Assembly (NCBI RefSeq): GCF_000379105.1
Contig: NZ_KB900609.1
Location: forward strand, 2,223,934-2,287,933
Direction: 5' to 3'
DNA length: 64,000 bases
From: Methylobacterium sp. WSM2598
GTDB taxonomy: Bacteria; Pseudomonadota; Alphaproteobacteria; Rhizobiales; Beijerinckiaceae
Numbering within the stretch: position 1 is the first letter of the stretch; each line of letters starts with the position of its first letter. A program made the translations under genes and the position numbers. A model generated the notes under the pieces. The model worked only from the letters and a program-made list of their open reading frames with translations. It made no database searches and was not told the DNA's origin. Positions 17,426 through 25,819 of this stretch are shown one piece after another.

Positions 17426-17504
17426 CCCGCGATGCCGGGCCCTCTCCCCGCACTAGCGGCCCGGGCGGCGCGCCGCAACCGCACGATGGTCGGGCCGGCC
17501 GCCC

Positions 17505-17732
17505 TCAGGCGATGATGTCCGGGGTGAGCTGGTCCTCCAGGAAGCTGATCCGGTCCCGCAGGGCGAGCTTGCGCTTCTTGAGCCGCTGGACCTGCAGCCG
17601 GTCCCCGCTCGCGAGCTGCATCAGCGCCTCGATCGCGTCGTCGAGGTCGCGGTGCTCCTCGCGCAGGCGCGCCAGCTCCGCCTCGTACTCGGCCGCCGAT
17701 TCCGCACTCAACTCGAACGCCATATCGTCCAT
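17505..17732 (-). CDS. DUF465 (YdcH/SlyX-like) coiled-coil protein
   Basis: A 75-residue helical protein with charged heptads and the DUF465 motif LKKRKLALRDRISFLEDQL near the C-terminus. DUF465 proteins are small alpha-helical hairpins of unknown function. It is divergent from a second DUF465 gene (18062-18247) that shares the RKLxLxDxI segment. An N-terminal ATG at 17732 is used; a second ATG three codons later is possible. Confidence 0.85.
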   Translation of the reverse strand: MDDMAFELSAESAAEYEAELARLREEHRDLDDAIEALMQLASGDRLQVQRLKKRKLALRDRISFLEDQLTPDIIA

Positions 17733-18061
17733 CCCGACGCCCTGCGCGGAGGATGCGCCAGGCCGCCGATTCCAGCAAGGCGGAGGTTGGGGGGCCGGCC
17801 CCGCCGCGCGGGCGTCCGGCCCGTTCTCCCTGCGTCGTGTCGTAGCGGAATCCTCGCCCGGCGCGCCCCGGCGGCATCGTCGAAACGCCGCAACGGCGAC
17901 GCTTCCGGGATGGCGGGCAACGCTGAACCGCCGTGCTGCCGCGAGTGTCGCCCTGTCGTCGCCGCGGCGTCACCGTGCAGTGCAGCGACGAATGCCTTCG
18001 ACAGGCGCCCCGGCCTGTGGCAATCTGCTTATGTCGCAACCATGACAGGAGGACTCAGCCG

Positions 18062-18247
18062 ATGTCGCTGCAGACGCATCTGTCCGAACTCGAGCGCAAG
18101 CACGAGGCGCTCGAGCGCGAAATCCAGGACGCGATCTCCCATCCCTCGACCGACGACCTCCGGGTGGTCGAGCTCAAGCGACGCAAGCTGCACCTCAAGG
18201 ACGAGATCAACCGACTTCGCACCAGCGCGGCGCGCGTGGTGCACTAG
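18062..18247 (+). CDS. DUF465 (YdcH) coiled-coil protein
   Basis: A 61-residue protein with the complete DUF465 pattern: SELERKHEALEREI in helix one and VVELKRRKLHLKDEINRL in helix two. A GGAGG site lies about 11 bases before the ATG at 18062. It pairs divergently with the DUF465 gene at 17505-17732, about 330 bases apart. Function is unknown. Confidence 0.9.
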   Translation: MSLQTHLSELERKHEALEREIQDAISHPSTDDLRVVELKRRKLHLKDEINRLRTSAARVVH

Positions 18248-18518
18248 GCTCCGCGCCGCCAGACCTCGGGCGGCCCCGTTCGAACGGAACGGAAGTCCCG
18301 GCGACCGCGTGGCGGTCGGTGCGGTGAGGATCCCGACACCGTCCCGGTTCGGACGAGGCGCTCGCGGTCCAGGCGAGCCATCCCCCACGACACTCCATCG
18401 ACACGCCGCGCCGCGGTCGCGCGGCCGCCGCGCCGGCCCCTCGCACGATTCTCTGCGCACCGGTTCCGCAGAGCGATCGAAGGCCGCCGGCGGCACGGTT
18501 TCTCAAGGCCCGGCCTGT

Positions 18519-18566
18519 CCCAAGTCCCCCTCCCAAGTCCCCCCCAAGTCCCCCCCAAGTCCCCCC
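18519..18566. repeat. Tandem CCCAAGTCCCC array (G-quadruplex motif on minus strand)
   Basis: Units CCCAAGTCCCC begin at 18519, 18532, 18543 and 18554. On the minus strand this reads as runs of five or more G separated mainly by ACTT, a strong candidate for a four-tract G-quadruplex. It lies 230-275 bases beyond the stop of the acyl-CoA synthetase gene and would be on the RNA strand of any read-through transcript. Confidence 0.8.
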
Positions 18567-18652
18567 TTGTCTCCGGATCTCCGTCCGCCCCGCTCCCGCC
18601 ATGCGGGGCCGAACGGGCCCGGGAAGAGGGGGGACCTCATCGGCCGCGCCGC

Positions 18653-18694
18653 ATCATCCGCTGCCCGGACGATCACGTCCGGGCAGCGGATGAT
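18653..18694. terminator. Perfect 19-bp hairpin, probable terminator or mobile-element arm
   Basis: Arms at 18653-18671 and 18676-18694 (atcatccgctgcccggacg and its exact complement) enclose the loop ATCA. A degenerate version, with CGGACG-ATCA-CGTCCG, occurs at 37800 after the solA-like gene. It abuts the next palindrome at 18692. Confidence 0.75.
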
Positions 18695-18790
18695 CCGGGA
18701 TCCGCTTGATCGCAGCGGATCCCGGATCACGAGCCTGCGCGGCGCCTGAGCGAAGCCGACATCTGCATGGTGACGCAACCCGTCGGATGT
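18691..18790. repeat. TGATCC palindromic element, copy 2
   Basis: A perfect 15-bp inverted repeat (18692-18706 and 18714-18728) is followed by the conserved tail with core GCGCGGCGCCTGAGCGAAGC and ends with CCGTCGGATGTC. The end segment recurs at 37876 after solA. It lies immediately downstream of the acyl-CoA synthetase stop, on the opposite strand, so it may serve as a terminator. Confidence 0.75.
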
Positions 18791-18794
18791 CGTG

Positions 18795-20426
18795 TCACAG
18801 CGCTTTCGCCATCTCCCGCAGCACGAATTTCTGGATCTTGCCGGTCGACGTCTTCGGGAGTTCCGTGAAGACGACGTGCTTGGGCACTTTGTAGCCGGCG
18901 AGCGATTGCCGGCACCAGCCGATCAGCTCCTCGGCCGAGACCATCTCGGACCCTTTCAGCTCCACGAAGGCGCAGGGCGTCTCGCCCCATTTCTCGTCCG
19001 GCTTGGCGACGACCGCGGCCGCCGCCACGGCCGGGTGCTTGAACAAGGCCTCTTCCACCTCGATCGACGAGATGTTCTCGCCCCCCGAGATGATGATGTC
19101 CTTCGAGCGGTCCTTGAGCTGGATGTAGCCGTCCGGGTGCTTGACGCCGAGATCGCCCGAGTGGAACCAGCCGCCCCGGAACGCGGCCTGGGTGGCGGTC
19201 GGGTTCTTGAGGTAGCCGCGCATCACCACGTTGCCGCGGAACATCACCTCGCCGAGGCTCTGCCCGTCCGCCGGCACCGGCCGCATCGTCTCGGGATCGA
19301 GCACGTCGAGCGCTTCGAGGGGCGGGTAGCGCACGCCCTGGCGCGCCTTGCGGGCCGCCTGCTCGGGCTTGGTCAGCGCGTCCCAATCCGCGTGCCACTC
19401 GTTGACCACCGCCGGCCCGTAGGTCTCGGTGAGGCCGTAGAGGTGGGTCACGTCGAAGCCCGCCTCCGCCATGCCGGCCAGGACCGCCTCGGGCGGGGGG
19501 GCGGCGGCGGTGAAGAACGACACCCGGTGCGGCAGCGCCCGGCGCTCCGCCGCGGGCGCGTTCAGCAGGAGCTGCATCACGATCGGCGCGCCGCAGAGAT
19601 GCGTGACGCCGTGATCGGCGATCGCGTCGTACATCTGCTTGGCCCGCACCTGCCGCAGGCAGACATGCGTGCCCGCCACCACCGACAGGGTCCAGGGAAA
19701 GCACCAGCCGTTGCAGTGAAACATCGGCAGGGTCCAGAGATAGACCGGGTGCTTGCCGAGGCCGGTGGTGATCACGTTGCCGACCGCGAGCAGCGAGGCG
19801 CCGCGGTGATGGTAGACGACCCCCTTCGGATCGCCCGTGGTCCCGGACGTGTAGTTGAGCGAGATCGCGTCCCACTCGTCGCCGGGCAGGGACCAGGCGT
19901 GGGCGGGGTCGCCGGAGGCGAGGAAGGCCTCGTAATCCAGGCTGCCCAGGCGCTCGCCCTCGCCGCCGAATTCCGGGTCGTCGTAGTCGATGACGAGCGG
20001 CCTGACCTTGGCGAGCGCCAGCGCCGGCTTGATCACCTGCGCGAATTCCCGGTCGGTGATCAGCACCTTGGCCTCGCCGTGATCGAGGCAGAAGGCGATG
20101 ATCGCCGCGTCGAGGCGGGTGTTGAGGGTGTTGAGCACGGCGCCGGTCATCGGCACGCCGTAGTGGCACTCGATCATGGCCGGCGTGTTGGCGAGCATCA
20201 CCGCCACCGTGTCGCCGCGCCCGATCCCGCGCGCCGCGAGCGCCGAGGCGAGCCGGCGGGTGCGCGCGTAGAGGTTCGCGTAGGAATGCCGCAGCGGCCC
20301 GTGCACCACCGCCACGTGGTCCGGAAACACGGTGGCCGCGCGCTCCAGGAAGGTGAGGGGCGTCAGCGGCTGGAAATTGGCCGGATTCCGGTCGAGGCCA
20401 TGGTCGTAGATGGTCCCGGCACTCAT
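18795..20426 (-). CDS. Acyl-CoA synthetase, medium-chain/methylthiopropionyl type (AMP-forming)
   Basis: A 543-residue AMP-binding enzyme. The P-loop is NYTSGTTGDPKGVVYHHRGA, the adenylate motif is YGLTETYGPAV, and the C-terminal catalytic lysine segment is LPKTSTGKIQKFVLRE. Length and the opening YDHGLDRNPANFQPLTPLTFLERAA fit the AlkK/DmdB-like family, acting on medium-chain or methylthiopropionate-like acids. The start at 20426 has a GGGAGGC site. It is divergent from the propionyl-CoA synthetase gene, with about 200 bases of shared upstream DNA. Exact substrate is not visible. Confidence 0.85.
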   Translation of the reverse strand: MSAGTIYDHGLDRNPANFQPLTPLTFLERAATVFPDHVAVVHGPLRHSYANLYARTRRLASALAARGIGRGDTVAVMLANTPAMIECHYGVPMTGAVLNTLNTRLDAAIIAFCLDHGEAKVLITDREFAQVIKPALALAKVRPLVIDYDDPEFGGEGERLGSLDYEAFLASGDPAHAWSLPGDEWDAISLNYTSGTTGDPKGVVYHHRGASLLAVGNVITTGLGKHPVYLWTLPMFHCNGWCFPWTLSVVAGTHVCLRQVRAKQMYDAIADHGVTHLCGAPIVMQLLLNAPAAERRALPHRVSFFTAAAPPPEAVLAGMAEAGFDVTHLYGLTETYGPAVVNEWHADWDALTKPEQAARKARQGVRYPPLEALDVLDPETMRPVPADGQSLGEVMFRGNVVMRGYLKNPTATQAAFRGGWFHSGDLGVKHPDGYIQLKDRSKDIIISGGENISSIEVEEALFKHPAVAAAAVVAKPDEKWGETPCAFVELKGSEMVSAEELIGWCRQSLAGYKVPKHVVFTELPKTSTGKIQKFVLREMAKAL

Positions 20427-20632
20427 GCGGATGCCTCCCGTGGCGCGTCGCGCGCCCCTGGCGCAATGTAGCGGGCCGCCGCGGCGAGAAAAATCGCAAG
20501 ATGCGGGCCGTCCCACCAAAGGCGTAGGCGCATCGGCGGATTCACCGGCGCCGGCGGGTCGCTTAAAGCTCACCCCAACCAGGAGCCGCGGCGCCGGACC
20601 GGCGCCCCGCGGCCCGACCAGGGAGGCAGGCC

Positions 20633-22558
20633 ATGGCGCCGCTCGGGAGCACGACGCAGAGCCGCTACGCGGAGGTCTACGGGGCCTGGAAGGCGGATCC
20701 CGCCGGGTTCTGGGCCGAGGCGGCCGGCGCCATCGACTGGCACCGGCCGGCCGACCGCGTCTTCGACCCGCAGGCCGGGATCTACGGCCGCTGGTTCGTC
20801 GGCGCCGAGGTCAATGCCTGCCACAACGCCGTCGACCGCCACGTGGCGGCGGGCCGCGGCGAGCAGGCGGCGATCCTCTACGATTCCCCCGTCACCGGCA
20901 CCAAGCGGCGCATCACCTACGCCGAGTTGCAGGACGAGGTCGCTTTGCTCGCCGCCGTGCTGCAGGATCTCGGCGTCGGGCGCGGCGACCGCGTCGTGCT
21001 CTACATGCCGATGGTGCCCGAGGCGCTGTTCGGGATGCTCGCCTGCGCCCGCCTCGGCGCGGTCCACTCGGTCGTGTTCGGGGGCTTCGCCGCCAAGGAA
21101 CTGGCTGCCCGCATCGAGGATGCGGCCCCCAAGGTCGTGCTCGCGGCCTCCTGCGGGATCGAGCCGGGGCGGGTCGTCGCCTACAAGCCCCTCCTCGACG
21201 AGGCCTGCCGGCTCTCCGCCCACAGGCCGCTCGCCTGCCTGATCCTGCAGCGCCCCCAGGCCGAGGCCGCCCTGGCGGCCGGACGCGACCGCGACTGGGC
21301 CGCGGCGGTCGCCGAAGCCCGCGCCGCCGGGCGGCGGGCACCCTGCCTGCCGGTGGCCGCCACCGACCCGCTCTACATCCTGTACACGTCCGGCACGACC
21401 GGCAAGCCGAAGGGCGTGGTGCGCGACACGGGCGGCTACCTCGCGGCGCTCGCCTGGTCGATGCCGAACCTCTACGGCATCCGGCCCGGCGAGGTGTATT
21501 GGTGCGCCTCCGACGTCGGCTGGGTCGTCGGCCATTCCTACATCGTCTACGGGCCGCTCCTGCACGGCTGCACCACCGTCCTGTACGAGGGCAAGCCGGT
21601 CGGCACGCCCGATGCGGGCGCCTTCTGGCGGGTCATCGCCGAGACCGGGGCCGTCGCCCTGTTCACCGCGCCGACGGCGCTGCGCGCGGTCAAGAAGGAG
21701 GATCCCGAGGCGTCCCTGCTGCGCGGGCACGACCTGTCGGGCTTCCGCACCCTGTTCCTGGCGGGCGAGCGGGCCGATCCGGACACCGTCGCCTGGGCGG
21801 AGCGCATCCTCGCCGTGCCGGTCGTCGACCATTGGTGGCAGACCGAGACCGGCTGGCCGATCGCCGCGAACCCGGTCGGCCTCGGCATCCTGCCGGTCAA
21901 GCACGGCAGCCCGACCGTCGCCATGCCGGGCTACGACGTGCAGGTGCTCGACGAGGGCGGCAGGCCGGTGCCCCCGGACACGATGGGCACGATCGCGATC
22001 GCGCTGCCGCTGCCCCCCGGCTGCCTGCCGACCCTCTGGCAGCAGGACGAGCGCTTCCGCGAGAGCTACCTCGCCACCTTCCCGGGCTACTACAACACCT
22101 CGGATGCCGGCTTCCTCGACCGCGACGGCTACGTCTACGTCATGGGCCGGACCGACGACATCATCAACGTGGCGGGCCACCGGCTCTCCACCGGCGGCAT
22201 GGAGGAGGTGCTGGCCTCCCACCCGGCCGTGGCCGAATGCGCGGTCATCGGCATCCGCGACAGCCTGAAGGGCGAGGTGCCCTGCGGCTTCGTGGTGCTG
22301 AAATCCGGCGTCGCCCGCTCCCCCGTCGAGGTCGAGGGCGAGCTGGTGGCCCTGGTGCGCGAGCGCATCGGCCCGGTCGCCGCCTTCAAGCTCGCCCTGA
22401 CGGTCGGGCGGCTGCCCAAGACCCGCTCGGGCAAGATCCTGCGCGGCACGATGAAGAAGATCGCCGACGGCGAGCCCTGGACCACCCCGCCGACCATCGA
22501 CGATCCCGCCATCCTGGACGAGATCGGCGCGACCCTGCGGGCGCGCGGCCTCGGCTGA
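20633..22558 (+). CDS. prpE: Propionate--CoA ligase / short-chain acyl-CoA synthetase
   Basis: A 641-residue acetyl/propionyl-CoA synthetase-type enzyme. It has an ACAS N-terminal segment (SRYAEVYGAWKADPAGFWAEAA), the P-loop YTSGTTGKPKGVVRDTGG and VVDHWWQTETGWPI. In acetyl-CoA synthetases the residue that follows WWQTE and a tryptophan pocket separate acetate from longer acids; the family-wide pattern here and the length favour propionate (inference). The terminal LPKTRSGKILRGTMKKI carries the catalytic lysine. It begins after a GGGAGG site and is followed by an Old Yellow Enzyme gene about 100 bases on. Confidence 0.85.
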   Translation: MAPLGSTTQSRYAEVYGAWKADPAGFWAEAAGAIDWHRPADRVFDPQAGIYGRWFVGAEVNACHNAVDRHVAAGRGEQAAILYDSPVTGTKRRITYAELQDEVALLAAVLQDLGVGRGDRVVLYMPMVPEALFGMLACARLGAVHSVVFGGFAAKELAARIEDAAPKVVLAASCGIEPGRVVAYKPLLDEACRLSAHRPLACLILQRPQAEAALAAGRDRDWAAAVAEARAAGRRAPCLPVAATDPLYILYTSGTTGKPKGVVRDTGGYLAALAWSMPNLYGIRPGEVYWCASDVGWVVGHSYIVYGPLLHGCTTVLYEGKPVGTPDAGAFWRVIAETGAVALFTAPTALRAVKKEDPEASLLRGHDLSGFRTLFLAGERADPDTVAWAERILAVPVVDHWWQTETGWPIAANPVGLGILPVKHGSPTVAMPGYDVQVLDEGGRPVPPDTMGTIAIALPLPPGCLPTLWQQDERFRESYLATFPGYYNTSDAGFLDRDGYVYVMGRTDDIINVAGHRLSTGGMEEVLASHPAVAECAVIGIRDSLKGEVPCGFVVLKSGVARSPVEVEGELVALVRERIGPVAAFKLALTVGRLPKTRSGKILRGTMKKIADGEPWTTPPTIDDPAILDEIGATLRARGLG

Positions 22559-22662
22559 GACATGCCCGCGGCGCGGGGATGATGCGCGGGGAGGCCCGGA
22601 GGGCTTTCCGGGCGGGCGCGCCGCGTCCAGATAGACGCGGTCCGCCAACGGAGGTCTCCCGC

Positions 22663-23784
22663 ATGACCGCGCCCCGCCTGTTCGAGCCCCTGCGCCTCGA
22701 CAGCCTGGAACTTGAGAACCGCATCATCATCGCCCCGATGTGCCAGTACTCGGCGCGGGACGGCGAGGCGAGCGACTGGCACATGATGCATCTCGGACAG
22801 CTCGCGATGTCGGGCGCCGGGCTGCTCACCCTGGAGGCGACCGCCGTGTCGCCCGAGGCGCGCATCACCTCCGGCGATCTCGGCCTCTACAACGATGCCT
22901 GCGAGCGCGAGCTCGGCCGCGTGCTGGCGGCGATCCGCGATTACGCGCCGCGGCCGATCTGCATCCAGCTCGCGCATGCGGGCCGCAAGGCGTCGAGCCA
23001 GGCCCCCTGGGACGGCGGCGCGCAGATCGCCCCCGACCATCCCTACGGCTGGCTCACCGAGGCGCCCTCTCCGCTCCCGCACGCGGAGGGCGAGGTGGCG
23101 CCGCGCGCCCTCGACGCCGCCGACCTGAAGCGCATCCGCGACGACTTCGTCGCCACCGCCAAGCGGGCCATGCGGCTCGGCATCGACGCGGTCGAACTCC
23201 ACGCCGCGCACGGCTACCTGCTGCATCAGTTCCTCTCGCCCCTCTCCAACCAGCGCGCCGACGCCTATGGCGGCAGCCTGGAGAACCGGATGCGCTTCCC
23301 GCTCGAGGTGTTCGACGCGGTGCGCGACGCGGTGCCGGCGGGCAAGCCGGTCTGGGCGCGGGTCTCGGCGACGGATTGGGTGGAGCAGGGCTGGGAGGTC
23401 GAGCAGACCGTCGCCTTCGCGCAGGCGCTGAAGGAGCGCGGCGCCGCGGCGATCCACGTCTCCACCGGCGGCGTCTCGCCCAGGCAGAAGATCGCCCTCG
23501 GCCCGGGCTACCAGGTGCCCTTCGCCGAGCGGGTCCGGCAGGCGACCGACCTCGTCACCATCGCGGTCGGCCTGATCACCACGCCGGCCCAGGCCGAGCA
23601 GATCCTGCAGGAGGGGCGGGCGGACGCGGTCTCGCTCGCCCGCGCCATGCTGTACGATCCGCGCTGGCCCTGGCACGCCGCGGCCGAACTCGGCGCCCGC
23701 GTGCACGCGCCGAAACAGTACTGGCGCTCGCAGCCCCGCGAGTTCAAGGAACTGTTCAAGGACGCCGCCTTCGGCCAGCGCTGA
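22663..23784 (+). CDS. NADH:flavin oxidoreductase, Old Yellow Enzyme family (NamA/YqjM type)
   Basis: A 373-residue FMN-dependent ene-reductase with a TIM-barrel. Landmarks are NRIIIAPMCQYSARDG at the N-terminus (the Cys of APMCQY marks the YqjM-like class), AHAGRKAS, and HAAHGYLLHQFLSPLSNQRADAYGGSLENRMRFPLEV. Such enzymes reduce activated C=C bonds of enones, nitro-olefins or quinones. A GGAGGT site precedes the ATG. The natural substrate is unknown. Confidence 0.9.
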   Translation: MTAPRLFEPLRLDSLELENRIIIAPMCQYSARDGEASDWHMMHLGQLAMSGAGLLTLEATAVSPEARITSGDLGLYNDACERELGRVLAAIRDYAPRPICIQLAHAGRKASSQAPWDGGAQIAPDHPYGWLTEAPSPLPHAEGEVAPRALDAADLKRIRDDFVATAKRAMRLGIDAVELHAAHGYLLHQFLSPLSNQRADAYGGSLENRMRFPLEVFDAVRDAVPAGKPVWARVSATDWVEQGWEVEQTVAFAQALKERGAAAIHVSTGGVSPRQKIALGPGYQVPFAERVRQATDLVTIAVGLITTPAQAEQILQEGRADAVSLARAMLYDPRWPWHAAAELGARVHAPKQYWRSQPREFKELFKDAAFGQR

Positions 23785-23847
23785 GCGCGCCGCCGATCGC
23801 GTCCTCACCGGGCCGGGAGGCGGAAACGGTCGCGGGAAAGCCGACGA

Positions 23848-23870
23848 GCCCCCGCCCGGAGGGCGGGGGC
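23848..23870. terminator. Hairpin terminator between convergent genes
   Basis: A perfect 10-bp stem GCCCCCGCCC/GGGCGGGGGC (23848-23857 and 23861-23870) with a GGA loop lies between the convergent stops of the ene-reductase and the DUF962-like gene. It has no clear U-run, which is common in GC-rich genomes. Confidence 0.7.
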
Positions 23871-23887
23871 CGCGCCGCCGCGGGCCA

Positions 23888-24502
23888 TCAGTTGGGCTTG
23901 TGCGCAATGTCGCCGCCGCGGTCGATCAGCTCGCCCTGGAGGAGGTAGAGCGGCGACTTGTAGTAGAGTTTGATGTCGTGGAACGGGTCGGTGAGGATCT
24001 TGGTCGCCCAGACCAGGCCCGTCTGCACGCTCTGCGTCAGGCAGAGCTGCGCCACCCGGAACAGCAGGCCGCCGACCGCGATCGCCAGCCAGATCAGGCC
24101 GACCTGCCGCATCACGTCCAGCGGACCCTCCGGCTCCGCGAACAGGCCGAAGAAGGTCGGGTCGTAGTAGAGCGGCAGCGGCGACAACGCCCACACCGCC
24201 ATCAGCACGACCTTGCGCTGCAGGTTGTAGCCGACCTTGATCTCCTCCTTGTGCTCGTGGGTGGCCTGGTTCACCTCGTCGTAGCCGTGCGGCTCGAAGA
24301 AGAAGTGGCCCGCCTGCCGGGACAGCATCGAAACCAGCCAGCCGATCACGGCCGCCATGGCCGGGTCCTTGAACGCCATCGCGTAGGCGACCAGGAAGCT
24401 CACCGCGCTCACGAGGTGCAGCGACTGGTTGATCCGGCTGTGGTGATAGTAGCGGTGGTCGTCCCAGCGCTGGATCCGCAGCGCCTCGAGAAAGCTCGTC
24501 AT
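23888..24502 (-). CDS. DUF962/Mpo1-like integral membrane protein
   Basis: A 204-residue protein with about four hydrophobic segments. The N-terminal motif HHSRINQSLHLVSAVSFLVAY and the later QAGHFFFEPHGYDE resemble the conserved H..N..LH and GHFxxE segments of the DUF962 family, whose yeast member Mpo1 is an iron-dependent dioxygenase for 2-hydroxy fatty acids. The match is by eye and the family call is moderate; otherwise it is a conserved membrane protein of unknown function. It stands alone between a terminator and a repeat pair. Confidence 0.55.
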   Translation of the reverse strand: MTSFLEALRIQRWDDHRYYHHSRINQSLHLVSAVSFLVAYAMAFKDPAMAAVIGWLVSMLSRQAGHFFFEPHGYDEVNQATHEHKEEIKVGYNLQRKVVLMAVWALSPLPLYYDPTFFGLFAEPEGPLDVMRQVGLIWLAIAVGGLLFRVAQLCLTQSVQTGLVWATKILTDPFHDIKLYYKSPLYLLQGELIDRGGDIAHKPN

Positions 24503-24525
24503 CGCACCTGTCTCCTCTCATGCCC

Positions 24526-24700
24526 GATCCGCTTGATCCCTTCGGGATGGCGGATCGGGGCTTCGCTCGGGCGCCGCGCGGGCTGGTGATCCGCTTGATC
24601 CCTTCGGAATGGCGGATCGGGGCTTCGCTCAAGCGCCGCGCGGGCTGGTGATCCGGGATCCGCCTGGATCAACCGGAACCCGGATCCGGGATCGCGTGGG
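24526..24700. repeat. 62-bp direct duplication of the palindromic element tail, plus a hairpin
   Basis: Two copies of a 62-base block start at 24526 and 24588 and differ at only a few positions. Both contain the reverse of the conserved tail (GGCTTCGCTC followed by GCGCCGCGCGGGCT). A third piece beginning GATCCGGGATCCG at 24650 closes the array. The block lies between the DUF962-like gene and the 3' end of the methyltransferase gene. Confidence 0.8.
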
Positions 24701-24707
24701 AATGGCC

Positions 24708-25397
24708 TCAGCCGGCCGCCTTCCGGATGCGGATCAGGCAGAAATGGCCGAGCGGCGGCAGGGAGCGGCGCTCCACGATGGAGACCCCGCCATGGGCCTC
24801 GGCCCAGCGGGCGTAGCGGCTCCACGAGAACTCGGTCCGCCAGCCGAGGCGGTTGGCGATCGGCGAGAAGGCCTTCTCCAGCGCCCCGCGCAGGCCGCCC
24901 TCGGCCCCGATCCGCGTGGTGATCACGATCTCGCCGCCCGGCCGCACGACGCGGGCGAACTCGTCGAGGGCGGCCTCCGGGTCGGGCACGGCCGTGACCA
25001 CGTACTGCGCCACCACCACGTCGAAGGCGCCGTCCGGGAAGTCGAGATGCTCCGCGTCCATGACCGCGAGCCCCTCGACGTTCTGCAGGCGCAGGCCGCG
25101 GACGCGCTCGCGGGCCTTCTCCAGCATCGGCTCCGAGATGTCGACGCCGTAGAGCCGCGTCGTGCGCCGGTAGGCCGGGAGCGAGATGCCGGTGCCGACG
25201 CCGACCTCCAGCACGCGGCCGCCGACCCGCTCGGCCGCCTCGATCGACAGGCTGCGCCCCCGCGCGAAGACGCGGCCGAACACCAGGTCGTAGACCGGCG
25301 CCCAGCGGCCATAGGCCTTCGCCACCGCGTCGGTGTCCAGATCCCGCGCGGGCATCGCGTCCGCCGTCGCGGCGTGACTGTGGGGCATGGAGGACAT
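24708..25397 (-). CDS. pmtA: SAM-dependent methyltransferase, phosphatidylethanolamine N-methyltransferase type
   Basis: A 229-residue class I methyltransferase with the SAM-binding loop VLEVGVGTGISLP, the acidic ribose-binding strand VDISEPML and a LDFPDGAFDVVVAQYVVTAVPDP segment. The opening AYGRWAPVYDLVFGRVFARGR and LGWRTEF are characteristic of rhizobial-type PmtA, which methylates phosphatidylethanolamine to phosphatidylcholine. The start at 25397 has a GGAGAG site; another ATG nine bases later is possible. Function is from family resemblance, and ubiquinone-type methyltransferases are the main alternative. Confidence 0.75.
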   Translation of the reverse strand: MSSMPHSHAATADAMPARDLDTDAVAKAYGRWAPVYDLVFGRVFARGRSLSIEAAERVGGRVLEVGVGTGISLPAYRRTTRLYGVDISEPMLEKARERVRGLRLQNVEGLAVMDAEHLDFPDGAFDVVVAQYVVTAVPDPEAALDEFARVVRPGGEIVITTRIGAEGGLRGALEKAFSPIANRLGWRTEFSWSRYARWAEAHGGVSIVERRSLPPLGHFCLIRIRKAAG

Positions 25398-25819
25398 CGC
25401 TTCGGCTCTCCGGATGGAAGGGGGCTGCCGCGCGCTCGGCCGGGACGGCGTTGCGCCGAGGCGGGCGCACCGTTCCGGATTCCGTCGCATCCCCCCTCGG
25501 GCGCTCCGAGCGGTAGAGGATGTCCTTAACAGAAGCATGACGACTTCAATCCGTCACATCGCTTCCGGCCGCGCCCGAGCAGAACCGGCCCGTCCCGCGC
25601 CCCGCAACGGGGCCGTTTTGCCAGCTATATTGTGACGTCACTGCGACACGCGGCGCCATCTGGCCCGCCCGCGGCGGCTTCCCGCGGGGATGATAGGCGA
25701 TGAGCTGGCTCAATTCTATCCGGCGCAAGGCAGATGCTGGGGCTGTGTCCCGGGCGTCACGGCCGCCGATGACCGGCCCGCCGGCCCATGATAAGGCGCG
25801 CGCAGGCGGGGAGGTGCGG
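25398..25819. other. Divergent intergenic region with a palindromic operator candidate
   Basis: This 420-base region separates the starts of the methyltransferase (minus) and the aldolase (plus). It is less GC-rich than its surroundings and includes the sequence TATATTGTGACGTCACTG. No coding frame is convincing here except a low-quality extension of the aldolase. Confidence 0.6.
25632..25641. promoter_or_regulatory. Perfect palindrome GTGACGTCAC, candidate operator
   Basis: GTGACGTCAC is fully self-complementary and sits in a TATATT-flanked, AT-rich patch about 180 bases before the aldolase start and 235 bases before the methyltransferase start. Its position suits a transcription-factor site, and the half-site resembles CRP/FNR-type TGTGA, but the spacing does not match the usual CRP site. 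Confidence 0.4.

Larger units (their letters stand above)
18248..18794. other. Intergenic region with repeats but no gene
   Basis: This 547-base gap lies between a DUF465 gene and the 3' end of an acyl-CoA synthetase gene (convergent). It holds a C-rich tandem array at 18519-18566, a 19-bp perfect hairpin at 18653-18694 and a palindromic element at 18691-18790. Frames within it are arginine/proline-rich and resemble no protein family. Confidence 0.7.
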
